From NCBI GenBank assembly GCA_963787045.1, contig CAWBBR010000026.1, positions 1-64,000 of the forward strand: DNA of 64,000 bases. The letters run 5' to 3'. Positions 55,680 through 64,000 of the stretch are shown piece after piece. Origin of the DNA: DATJGR01 sp963787045 (GTDB lineage Bacteria; Pseudomonadota; Gammaproteobacteria; Pseudomonadales; Azotimanducaceae). The notes below the pieces were generated by a model, which was not told where the DNA came from, ran no database searches, and saw only the letters and a program-made list of their open reading frames with translations. Every line of letters starts with the position of its first letter. Positions within the stretch are counted from its first letter, which is position 1. The position numbers and the translations under genes are program-made.

Positions 55680-56876
55680 TCAGGATGTCCTGTTCGCGGT
55701 GGTGACAGCGCCGCCGACGCGTTCGAACGCGGCCTTTCGCTCGCTCGCGAGAGGGTGCATCACCCCGGCGCCGCGCGGCCACACGCCGGCTTCGCATTTG
55801 ATGTAGCGACACAACCGCTGCGCGTGCGGCGACAGCTCCGCCCACAGCTCGTGCGGCATCGACTGCGTGAACATGAACGTGTGGAACCATGGCGCTACGT
55901 ATTCGATGTTCGGCATCGGCCTCACGTCGCGGCTCAGATTCGGCGTGCCGCCATGCCAGGCGCGCGTATCGCGGAACACGCCGGCGCCGGCCGGCGCACC
56001 GACCAGCGTGGACAACCGCATCCATTCGGGTTCGTCTGCCGGTGTCGGCGGCAACGACTGCGCCGCGTGGGTGCCGGGAATCTGCCGGATCGGTCCGTTC
56101 TCCCAGGTCAGATCCGACATCAGAAAGTTGATGGTGACGAGCGGCGGCGTGCGTTCGACGACGAGGCGCTGCGTGGCGAGATCGAGCTCGTCGGAGCCCG
56201 ATCGTTTGCGCAACTCGATGCCGAGCGCCGTCGCCTGCTGCAACCGTTCGGCCGACATCGTCAGCGGATCTTTGAAGTCCCAATGCAGATGCTGGTATTC
56301 GATGGCGCCCGGTAGGCAGAAATCTCCGCCGCCGCCGCGCACCAGATAATCCGCGGTGCCGAATATCTCGGTGAGGATCGGCGTCGTCGTCGGCAGATCG
56401 ATCATCGACGTCCACACCGGATCGTGCATGAGATGCCGCGATGCAGAGCAGGTGCCGTAGCTGTAGCGGTGCGGCAGACGGCTCGTCTCGGTCATGTATC
56501 TGCGGCCGTCGCGTCCGGGGATTGCCAGAATGTCGTCGATGATGCGTGTGCAGCCGGCCTGAAAGCGCTGCAGCTGTTCGGCGTCCAGCAGATCGCGCAC
56601 CACCACGAAGCCGTCGCGATGGAAGATGCGCGCCGCGCGTTCGACTTCGTCGGGCGCGACGATTTCCAGTCCATGAATGCCGTTGTGCAGGCGCAGGTGC
56701 TCTCGCAACGCGATTACCGCCGGATCGTCGTAAGCGCGACGCTTCGGCGCGCGCGGATCGGCTACGCCGAAGCCCGGGTTCGACTGCGCAGGATTGCCGT
56801 CTTCGTCAACGGTTTCGTTGGGGGGCGTGCGTTCGTCCCAACCGACGCCGATGTGCGCTGGCACCGCCACGCTCAC
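55680..56876 (-). CDS. Phytanoyl-CoA dioxygenase (PhyH) family protein
   Basis: A 398-residue Fe(II)/2-oxoglutarate dioxygenase-like protein. The N-terminus is VSVAVPAHIGVGWDERTPPNETVDEDGNP. The conserved blocks are ERAARIFHRDGFVVVRDLLDAEQLQRFQAGC, EYQHLHWDFKDPL (H-x-D) and GVFRDTRAWHGGTPNLSRDVRPMPNIEY (distal His and the 2-oxoglutarate-binding Arg). A GTG at 56876 overlaps the tyrS stop, so the two may be cotranscribed and translationally coupled. It is longer than PhyH at 54437 and only distantly similar, with a proline-rich N-terminal extension. The frame is intact. Confidence 0.8.
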   Translation of the reverse strand: MSVAVPAHIGVGWDERTPPNETVDEDGNPAQSNPGFGVADPRAPKRRAYDDPAVIALREHLRLHNGIHGLEIVAPDEVERAARIFHRDGFVVVRDLLDAEQLQRFQAGCTRIIDDILAIPGRDGRRYMTETSRLPHRYSYGTCSASRHLMHDPVWTSMIDLPTTTPILTEIFGTADYLVRGGGGDFCLPGAIEYQHLHWDFKDPLTMSAERLQQATALGIELRKRSGSDELDLATQRLVVERTPPLVTINFLMSDLTWENGPIRQIPGTHAAQSLPPTPADEPEWMRLSTLVGAPAGAGVFRDTRAWHGGTPNLSRDVRPMPNIEYVAPWFHTFMFTQSMPHELWAELSPHAQRLCRYIKCEAGVWPRGAGVMHPLASERKAAFERVGGAVTTANRTS

Positions 56877-58120
56877 ACCAGCGTGACGCGCGCGAACTTG
56901 CGCTTGCCGACCTGCACGACGTAGGTGCCGGCGGCGAGCTTCAGGCCGCGATCGCCGACCGACCGCGCCGTCGACCCGCACGCCGCCGCCGTCGATCAGG
57001 CGCAGCGCCTCGCTCGGTCGACGGCGCAGGTTCGCCTGCTTCAGCACCGCGCCGATGCCGCAGCGGCGCGCCGTCGAGGGTGAGCGCATCGATCTCGTCC
57101 GGCACGCCGCCGCGCGCGCGCAGGTTGAAGTCGGGCTCGGCCGCGTCGGCCGCGGCGCGCGCCGTGGAAGCGCGCGGTGATCTCCTTGGCCAGCATCACC
57201 TTGGCGTCCTTCGGATTGCGGCCGCCCTCGACCTCGCGCTTCAGCGCCGCGATCTCGGCCTCGGGCCGGAAGCTCAGCAGCGTGAAGTACTTCCACATCA
57301 GCTCGTCGCTGATCGACAGCAGCTTGGCGAACATGTCGTTCGGCGGCTCGGTGATGCCGATGTAGTTGCCCTTGCTCTTCGACATCTTCTCGACGCCGTC
57401 GAGCCCTTCGAGCAGCGGCATCGTCAGGATGCACTGCGGCTCCTGGCCGTACTCGGCCTGCAGCGCGCGGCCCACCAGCAGGTTGAACTTCTGGTCGGTG
57501 CCGCCGAGTTCGAGGTCGCTCTTCAGCGCCACCGAGTCGTAGCCCTGCATCAGCGGATACAGGAACTCGTGCACGCTGATCGGCGTGCCGGCCTTGAAGC
57601 GCTTGTTGAAGTCGTTGCGCTCCATCATCCGCGCCACGGTGTAGCGCGACGCGAGCTGGATCATGCCGCGCGCGCCGAGCGGATCGCTCCATTCGGAGTT
57701 GTAGCGGATCTCGGTCTTGCGCTCGGGTCGAGCACCAGGCTGCGCCTGGTCGTAGTAGGTCTTCGCGTTGGCCTCGATCTGCTCGCGCGTCAGCGGCGGG
57801 CGCGTGGTGTTGCGGCCGGACGGGTCGCCGATCATCGACGTGAAGTCGCCGATCAGGAAGATCACCGTGTGGCCCAGGTCCTGCAGCTGGCGCATCTTGT
57901 TGAGCACGACCGTGTGGCCGATGTGGATGTCGGGCGCGGTCGGGTCGAGGCCCAGCTTGATGCGCAGCGGCACGCCGGTCGCTTCCGAGCGCGCCAGCTT
58001 GGCCAGCCAGTCGGCTTCCGGCAGCAGTTCGTCGCAGCCGCGTTTCGTTACCGCCATCGCGTGCCGCACGCGGTCGGTGATCGGATGGAGCGCTGCGGTG
58101 TTCTCGGTACGTTGCGACAT
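56873..58120 (-). CDS. tyrS: Tyrosyl-tRNA synthetase, frameshifted in the C-terminal part
   Basis: About 415 residues. Class I signatures are complete: PDIHIGHTVVLNKMRQLQDLGH (HIGH motif), GDFTSMIGDPSGRNTTRPPLT, MQGYDSVALKSDLELGGTDQKFNLLVGR (Tyr/ATP pocket) and VEKMSKSKGNYIG (KMSKS). Indels near 57170, 57060 and 56960 break the C-terminal S4-like RNA-binding domain, ending VVQVGKRKFARVTLV. The gene is essential and intact upstream, so the breaks look like sequencing errors. It charges tRNA(Tyr). The stop overlaps the start of the PhyH gene. The start at MSQRTEN is chosen; ATG 58129 is an alternative. Confidence 0.9.
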
Positions 58121-58209
58121 GTGGCGCATGTTAGTGCGTGAAAGACGCCGCGTCAGCCGACGCGGCGCGAATGCGGTATGTTCACTCCGACAACCGTCCC
58201 GGAGCCCTC

Positions 58210-59194
58210 ATGGAATACCGCAAGCTCGGCCGTACCGGCCTCATGATCAGCCCGATCGGACTCGGTTCGGTCAACTTCTCGTGGCTGACCGACGAGGCCG
58301 ACAGTTTCGAGATCCTCGACCGCGCGTTCGAGCTCGGCGTGAATTTCATCGACACGTCCGACAACTACAACGCCGGACAGACCGAGGCGCTGCTCGGCCG
58401 CTGGTTCGCGCAGGGCGGCGGCCGGCGCGAAAAGACCGTGCTTGCGAGCAAGGTGTTTCTCGCCGCCGATGGAGTGGGGATCGAACGATCCGGCCAAGCG
58501 CTCCGGCTCGCTGGGTCGGCCCCAACCAGCGCGGCCTCTCGGCCAAGCACATTCGCGAAGCGTGCGACGCGAGCCTGACGCGTCTGCAGACCGACTATCT
58601 CGACATCTATCAGATGCACCACGTCGATCGGAACGCGCCGTGGGAGGAAATCTGGCAGGCGATGGAGCTGCTCGTGCAGCAAGGCAAGGTGCTCTACGTC
58701 GGCAGCTCGAACTTCGCCGGCTGGCACATCGCGCAGGCGCAGGAACTCGCGCGCTCGCGCCACTTCCTCGGTCTCGTTTCGGAACAGAGCGTCTACAATC
58801 TGCTGCGAGCGCACGGTCGAGCTCGAAGTGATCCCGGCGTGCCGCGCCTACGGCATGGCGTTCATTCCCTACAGCCCGCTCGGCGGCGGTCTGCTCGGCG
58901 GCAAACCGGGCGACAACGACCGCGGCCGCCGCGCCTTTCTGCCGCAAACTCCTACGATCGAAGCGTTTCAGGATTTCTGTAAGCTCGATCGACCAGAACC
59001 CGGGCGACGTGGCGCTCGCATGGCTGGCCCAGCAGCCGGGCGTCACCGCGCCGATCGTGGGTCCTCGCACGCTCGCGCAGTTCGAGGCGAGCCTCGCGGC
59101 GCTGGAGATCGAGCTGGATGCATCGGCGTTGGCGCGTCTGAACGAACTGTTCCCCGGCCCCGGCGGCGCGGCGCCCGAGGCGTACGCCTGGTAG
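58210..59194 (+). CDS. Aldo/keto reductase, several frameshifts
   Basis: About 328 residues. Fragments fit the AKR barrel: MEYRKLGRTGLMISPIGLGS at the N-terminus and GVNFIDTSDNYNAGQTE with D and Y of the catalytic tetrad. KTVLASKVFL gives the Lys, then LDIYQMHHVDRNAPWEEIWQAM gives the His, followed by YVGSSNFAGWHIAQAQELA and FIPYSPLGGGLLGGK. The end is GVTAPIVGPRTLAQFEASLAALEIELDASALARLNELFPGPGG. Breaks lie near 58490, 58820 and 58980. AKRs reduce aldehydes or ketones with NADPH. It is divergent from tyrS, with 89 bp between starts. Confidence 0.8.
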
Positions 59195-59333
59195 ACGGGT
59201 CAATCGCTCGCGATCCAACGGTCCGACAAAGGGGATTGCAGCAAGCCCGGTCAGATCGTTCGCAAGCCGCGTCATTTCCCGCGCTCGCGTCTTGGAGAAG
59301 ATCACGATCGCAGTATCTGAGAGGAGCAGCGCG

Positions 59334-60785
59334 ATGACCTTCGAGACGACGACGGACCTGGTTGACGCATTGCAGTCGCGCCGCGTGTCCGCGGTGGAAC
59401 TGCTGAACCGTTCGATCGCGCGCATCGAGGCGCGCGACGGTGCGCTGAATGCGGTAGTGGTGCGCGACTTCGAGCGCGCGCGCACGGCGGCAACGAACGC
59501 GGACGTCGCGCTCGCGCGGGGCGAACGGCGGCCGTTGCTCGGCGTTCCGATGACGGTGAAGGAAGCGATCCACGTTGCGGGCCTGCCGACCACGTGGGGA
59601 ATTCCGGGTACCCAATCGATCGAGGTGCGCGAGAGCGCCGTTGCAGTGCAACGCCTCGAACGAGCCGGCGCCGTGATCATCGGCAAGACAAACATCGCGA
59701 CGCAGCTCGGCGATTGGCAGACGTTCAATCCGGTTTACGGCACCACGAACAACCCGTGGGACGTGGCGCGTACGCCCGGCGGATCGTCCGGCGGCGGTGC
59801 AGCCGCGCTCGCGGCCGGCTTCGTGTCGTTGGAGCTGGGTTCGGATCTGAACGGTTCATTGCGGATTCCGGCGCACTGTTGTGGCGTGTTCGCGCACAAG
59901 CCGACGTTCGGCATCGTGCCGACGCGCGGTTTCGCGCCGCCCGGCGTGCCGGTGCTGTCGGTGAACAAGGATGTCGACTTCGCCGTGCTCGGACCGATGG
60001 CGCGCAGCGCGGCCGATCTGGCGCTCGCGCTCGACGTCATCGCGGGACCGGACGATGCCGACGCCATTGCGTACACGCTGTCGCTGCCGCCGCCGCGACA
60101 CGCGCGATTGCGCGACTTTCGCGTGCTGATGGTAGACGAGCACCCGCTGGTCGCGCTTTCGAGCGAGGTGCAGGCCGTGATGCGGAACGTGGCGGACGGT
60201 CTCGAACGAAGCGGCTGCCGAGTTGCCCGCGGCAGCGCGCTGTTGCCGGATCTGGATACGACCGCGCGCGCCTTCGTGCATCTGTTGATGGCGTTCTTCG
60301 GCGCCGACACGCCCGACGCGGACTATCAAGGCATCAAGGCGGCGGTCGCGCACATGCCGCCGACCGATCCCGCTGCGGCCGAACTGCGCGGGTTGGTATC
60401 GAGCCATCGCGACTGGATCGGGATGGATCGCGCGCGGCTCGGCATCGTCCATCAATGGCGAGCGTTGTTCCGCGAGTGGGACGTGGTGGTGTGCCCGGTC
60501 TTGCCGACACCGGCGTTCGCACACGATCACGGCGACATCAACCGGCGCACCATCGACGTCGACGGCGTTCGCGTGCCGTACAAGTCGCAACCGATCTGGA
60601 TGAGCGTTGCGTCGCTCGCCGGGCTGCCCGCCACCGCGATTCCGGCGGGGCGCGGCAACACCGGTCTGCCGATCGGCATACAGGCGATCGGACCGCATCT
60701 CGAGGACCGCACCAGCATCGGCTTCGCGCAACTGTTCGAACGCGAGTTCGGCGGCTACGTCGCGCCCCCTGGATACGCCGTCTGA
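59334..60785 (+). CDS. Amidase, amidase-signature family
   Basis: A 483-residue enzyme. GAGGAG precedes ATG 59334, which decides the start (an upstream frame to 59292 is not part of the family). Visible are MTVKEAIHVAGLPTTWG (catalytic Lys), a GKTNIATQLGDWQTFNPVYGTTNNPWD block and RTPGGSSGGGAAALAAGFVSLELGSDLNGSLRIPAHCCGVFAHKPT. In the last, the cis-Ser and nucleophilic Ser form the Ser-Ser-Lys triad; NGS replaces the usual GGS. Amidases of this family hydrolyse aliphatic or aromatic amides, or lactams. It lies upstream of the amidohydrolase gene (48-bp gap). The frame is intact. Confidence 0.85.
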   Translation: MTFETTTDLVDALQSRRVSAVELLNRSIARIEARDGALNAVVVRDFERARTAATNADVALARGERRPLLGVPMTVKEAIHVAGLPTTWGIPGTQSIEVRESAVAVQRLERAGAVIIGKTNIATQLGDWQTFNPVYGTTNNPWDVARTPGGSSGGGAAALAAGFVSLELGSDLNGSLRIPAHCCGVFAHKPTFGIVPTRGFAPPGVPVLSVNKDVDFAVLGPMARSAADLALALDVIAGPDDADAIAYTLSLPPPRHARLRDFRVLMVDEHPLVALSSEVQAVMRNVADGLERSGCRVARGSALLPDLDTTARAFVHLLMAFFGADTPDADYQGIKAAVAHMPPTDPAAAELRGLVSSHRDWIGMDRARLGIVHQWRALFREWDVVVCPVLPTPAFAHDHGDINRRTIDVDGVRVPYKSQPIWMSVASLAGLPATAIPAGRGNTGLPIGIQAIGPHLEDRTSIGFAQLFEREFGGYVAPPGYAV

Positions 60786-60833
60786 TCCAGATGCGTTACG
60801 CTTGCTCCGCCTTTCCCCGCGGAGCCTTCCTAG

Positions 60834-62622
60834 ATGTCGCGAGCGTCGCGTCTGCTGCTGGTCGCAGTCTGTCTGATCACAAGCGGCTCGCTGTGCGCCG
60901 CTGACGCGCCAACGCCGAGCGACCGCGCCTACCGAAACGGCATGATCTTCACCGCCGACGCGGCGTATCCGACCGCTTCGTCGATCGCGATCCGCGACGG
61001 CAAGATCGTTTACGTCGGTTCCGACAGCGGGCTCGGCGCCTGGATCGGCCCCTCTACCGAACTGGTGGACCTCCACGGCGGCTTTCTCATGCCCGGCATC
61101 GTCGACGGACACATGCATCCGCTGCAGGCGGGCACGCAATTGCTGAAGTGCGGGCTCGACTACGCGTCGTTGACCGTCGCCGAGCTGCAGGCGCGCGTGC
61201 AGAAATGTCTCGACGATTCGACCGCGGACGAACCGGACAAGTGGCTCGAAGTGGTCAACTGGTTTCAGGAGAGCATGCGGCCCGCCGGCGTCACCACCAG
61301 CCGCGCGACGCTCGACGGATTGAAGACGACGCGGCCGATCATCGTGCGCTCGTCGTTCGGCCACACGGTGCTCGCGAATACGCGCGCGCTGCACCTCGCG
61401 AACATCACCGCAGACACGAAGGATCCGATCGGCGGGAAGATCTGGCGCGACTCCGCGGGCGAACCAACCGGTTTACTCGAAGACGCGGCGTTCGCGGTAT
61501 TCGAATCGGTGTTGCCGCAACCCACCGCCGCCGACAACGTCGCGGCGGCGGAGGCCGCGTTGAAAGCAATGCGCGCGCAAGGCATCACCACGTTCCTCGA
61601 CGCGGTTGCCGCCGATGAGGATCTCGCCGCATTCGCGGCGGTGCGCAAGGCGGGCTCGCTGACCGCGCGCGCACATTTCGCGCCCCGTATCGATCCATCG
61701 GAAGGCAACGACCCCGTCACCGCAGTCGCCCGCGTTGCTGCCGCCGCCAAACAATACGACGAAGGCGCGATCGGCCGTGCGCCGGGCATCACCGTTCGCA
61801 ACGCAAAGCTGTTCCTCGACGGCGTGATCTCGGCGCCGGCGCTCACCGGCGCGGTGCTCGAGCCGTACATGGCGAATGCGGGCACGACAGATCAGCCGAA
61901 CTGGGTAGCCGGCACCAGCCGCGGACCCGCGGTGTATTTCACGCCGCCGCAGCTCGCGACGCTGCTGGTTGCGCTCGGCAAAGCGGGCATCGACCCGCAC
62001 ATGCACGCCGACGGCGACGCCGCCGTGCGCGCCGCGCTCGACGGCGCCGAGACATTGCGGCGAGAGTTGCCGCACGCCGACATCCGGCCCGCCATCGCGC
62101 ACGATGAAATCGTCGATCCCAGCGACTATCCGCGTTTCCGCGAACTCGACGTCACGCCGGTGCTGTCGTTCCAATGGGAAAAGCCGGCCGGCGACACGCT
62201 GGGGCTCGTTCACTATTTCGGGCCGGAGCGCATGAAGCGACTCGAACCGGCCGGCGTGCTCGCGGTCGCCGGTGCGCGCATTGCATTCGGCAGCGACTGG
62301 CCGGTCGATCCGCTCGACGAGTGGTTCGCGTTCAAAGTCGGCGTCACGCGAACGAATGCGCCGAGTGCTGCGCCCGAAGTATCACGGACGGCTTGGTGAC
62401 GACCCGGGCCTGTCGCGACAAGCGGTGCTCGAAGCGGCAACGATCAACGCCGCATACGAGTTGCATCAGGACGCGGTCACCGGCTCGCTGGAGGTCGGCA
62501 AATTCGCCGACCTCATCGTGCTCGACCGCAATCCGCTGACGATCCCCGCAGAGGACATTGCGAACGTTCGCGTGCTGGAGACGGTGGTCGGCGGCGTGAC
62601 GGTGCATCGAGTCGAGAGGTGA
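60834..62622 (+). CDS. Secreted amidohydrolase family protein (YtcJ-like TIM barrel), one frameshift
   Basis: About 595 residues. The signal peptide is LLLVAVCLITSGSLCAADAPT. The metal-binding motif is MPGIVDGHMHPLQAGTQLL (H-x-H), followed by IVRSSFGHTVLANTRALHL, TTFLDAVAADEDLAAF, KAGIDPHMHADGDAAVRAALDGAE and GARIAFGSDWPVDPLDEW (metal Asp). A shift near 62380 joins the end AVLEAATINAAYELHQD and VGKFADLIVLDRNPLTIPAEDIANVRVLETVVGG. The YtcJ family includes N-substituted formamide deformylases and unknown amidohydrolases. It is close to the amidase gene, suggesting a two-step amide breakdown. Confidence 0.85.
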
Positions 62623-62635
62623 CGATTCCGCTGCA

Positions 62636-64000
62636 ATGAAGCGTCCGACGCCACACAAATATCTGACGCCCGCTTATCGCGGCAGCGCGCCGTTCGTGTT
62701 CGTCAGCTATTCGCACGACGACACCGAACGCATCAACGACGAACTGGCCGCGCTGTCCGCCGCAGGAATCCGCTTCTACTACGACGAAGGCATTCATCCC
62801 GGCAACACGTGGCACGACGATCTGGCCAGTGCGCTCGATCGCTGCTCGCTGTTCGTGTTCTTCATCACCGCGCACTCGGTCGTTTCGCGCAACTGCGCGC
62901 GCGAGCTCGCGTTCGCGCTCGACGCCGACAAACCGGTGCTGCCGGTGTATCTCGAAGACACCGAAGTGCCGCCCGGTATCCGCCTCGCGATCGGCAACCG
63001 TCAGGCCATCATCCGCTCGCGTTTCGACGAACCGGGCTACCGCGATCGGCTGGTCGCGGCGATTCGAGAATATCTCGGAGATCCGGCCGACCCGCCCGCT
63101 GCGACGCCGGCGCGACCACCGGAGCAACGCGCGAAGCGCTCCTTGCTGCCTTTCGCGATCGCCACGTTGGTGGTCGTACTCGTTGCCGGCTACGCGGTGT
63201 TCACCTATCTGCGCACTGCAGAGGAAGCGCGGAACATACGTGCTCGCACCCTGACGGAGGTCGCTGCGCTCGTTCAACAGGACCGCTACACCGACGCGTT
63301 TACGCTGGCGCGGCCGCTGGTCATCGCCGACGCGGCCGGTACCGACGCCGAACTGCGCGCGCTATGGCAGCAGATCATCGCGCCGGCGACGCCGATCGTC
63401 GCGGACGCCGGCGCGAAACTGTCGTACAAACCATACGACGACACCGGCGCGTGGATCGACGCGGGAACGACGCCATTCGATCACCCGCTGGATTTGCCCC
63501 GCGGTGTACTGCGAGTGAAGTTGGAAAAAGACGGCTACGAGACCGGCGAATTCGCCATTGCAAATCCCGGACCTTCGTTGAAATCGACCGAGAAAGACGG
63601 CCTCAGAAACGGTCTCCCGATACCGGACGCGCCATTGCAGCTGGCGGCTCGCGGCACGCTTCCCGACGACATGGTGTTCGTGCCGCACTCGAACGTGCCG
63701 CTGTTGATGACCGGCCTGACGCAGGGCCTCTCGACCGCCCAACGACACGACATTGCCGCGTTTGCGATCGCCCGCCACGAAGTCACCAACGCGCAGTACA
63801 AAGACTTCATCGTTGCCGGCGGCTACGACAACCCCACGTATTGGGAAGGGCTCGAGTTCGAAGACGACGGCCACAAGCTGTCCTGGACCGAAGCACGCGA
63901 ACGCTTCATCGATCAAACGGGCCGTCCCGGCCCGTCCGGCTGGCAGCTCAGTTCCTTTCCCGAGGGTCAGTCCGCCATGCCGGTCGGCGGCATCAGCTGG
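62636..64000 (+). CDS. TIR domain - membrane segment - formylglycine-generating-enzyme-like protein, truncated at the window end
   Basis: Starts 13 bp after the amidohydrolase stop; 455 residues are visible and the frame runs off the right edge. Residues ~20-150 form a TIR_2 domain: FVFVSYSHDD, GIRFYYDEGIHPGNTWHDDL, FVFFITAHSVVSRNCARELAFALDADKPVLPVYLED. The Glu of CAREL aligns with the SARM1-type catalytic Glu. Residues ~167-188 are a membrane segment (LLPFAIATLVVVLVAGYAVFTYL). A PEGA-like module (PLDLPRGVLRVKLEKDGYETG) follows. From ~350 a SUMF1/FGE-sulfatase domain begins (DDMVFVPHSNVP, FAIARHEVTNAQYKDFI). Confidence 0.8.
   Translation, partial: MKRPTPHKYLTPAYRGSAPFVFVSYSHDDTERINDELAALSAAGIRFYYDEGIHPGNTWHDDLASALDRCSLFVFFITAHSVVSRNCARELAFALDADKPVLPVYLEDTEVPPGIRLAIGNRQAIIRSRFDEPGYRDRLVAAIREYLGDPADPPAATPARPPEQRAKRSLLPFAIATLVVVLVAGYAVFTYLRTAEEARNIRARTLTEVAALVQQDRYTDAFTLARPLVIADAAGTDAELRALWQQIIAPATPIVADAGAKLSYKPYDDTGAWIDAGTTPFDHPLDLPRGVLRVKLEKDGYETGEFAIANPGPSLKSTEKDGLRNGLPIPDAPLQLAARGTLPDDMVFVPHSNVPLLMTGLTQGLSTAQRHDIAAFAIARHEVTNAQYKDFIVAGGYDNPTYWEGLEFEDDGHKLSWTEARERFIDQTGRPGPSGWQLSSFPEGQSAMPVGGISW

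Noticed and set aside
56873..58120. Reading tyrS as a pseudogene
   Set aside because: The catalytic part is perfect and only small indels break the end, in line with the window-wide error pattern. An essential gene would not be lost without a replacement.

Overview
The window is 64 kb of GC-rich bacterial chromosome, densely packed with about 65 protein genes on both strands. I see no rRNA, tRNA, CRISPR array, insertion sequence or phage gene. Gene content (acyl-CoA dehydrogenase, CaiB/BaiF CoA-transferase, HpaB-type hydroxylases, PhyH dioxygenases, Baeyer-Villiger-type monooxygenase, DUF1254, SRPBCC, many SDRs and esterases) suggests an environmental, catabolically versatile proteobacterium. 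A soil or freshwater gammaproteobacterium of the Steroidobacter/Nevskia kind is my best guess; this is inference, because no phylogenetic marker was compared.

Layout. 0-2.6 kb: end of a methyltransferase, then a plus-strand run of cupin, RibD-like reductase, GNAT and DUF1330. 2.6-14.8 kb: transglutaminase-like protein, Fes-like esterase, an intergenic pair of structured repeats, then mostly minus-strand genes (SDR, MsrA, MFS, 5'-3' exonuclease, DUF1254, DUF402, hydrolase, SDR, epimerase) with one plus-strand GDPD. 14.9-22 kb: TIR/TPR protein, BON protein, Gre factor, GST, mannitol-dehydrogenase-family gene, outer-membrane protein, MEDS protein. 22-31.5 kb: CoA-transferase, Erm/KsgA-type methyltransferase, cupin, MFS, GST, serine hydrolase, LysR and acyl-CoA dehydrogenase. 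31.5-40 kb: TPR lipoprotein-like protein, tandem HpaB-type hydroxylases, and a three-gene glycolipid-modification module (YdjC deacetylase, GT2, GT39). 40-49.4 kb: hydrolase, MFS, membrane protein, MscS channel with a histidine-rich tail, amidohydrolase, SRPBCC, flavin monooxygenase. 49.5-64 kb: DUF4398/OmpA lipoproteins, DUF1993, MFS, esterase with two PhyH oxygenases, TyrS, aldo/keto reductase, amidase, amidohydrolase, and a TIR-TM-formylglycine-generating-enzyme-like protein cut by the window end.

A striking property of the sequence is that about half of the genes, including the essential tyrS, are broken by single-base indels, often compensated within the same gene. I read this as consensus sequencing error, not decay. 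I therefore give each broken gene as one feature spanning all its frames and say where the frame changes. Boundaries inside the worst blocks (18.7-20.2, 41.0-42.5, 47.6-49.4, 52.8-53.4 and 56.9-57.2 kb) are approximate.

The most interesting items are two head-to-head copies of a ~100-110 bp element whose paired arms differ in sequence but stay complementary, and two TIR-domain proteins with unusual partner domains. Also notable are the His-rich MscS tail, an Arn-like module with a YdjC deacetylase, an Erm-type rRNA methyltransferase, and a triple 14-nt repeat that starts on the stop codon of the acyl-CoA dehydrogenase gene.
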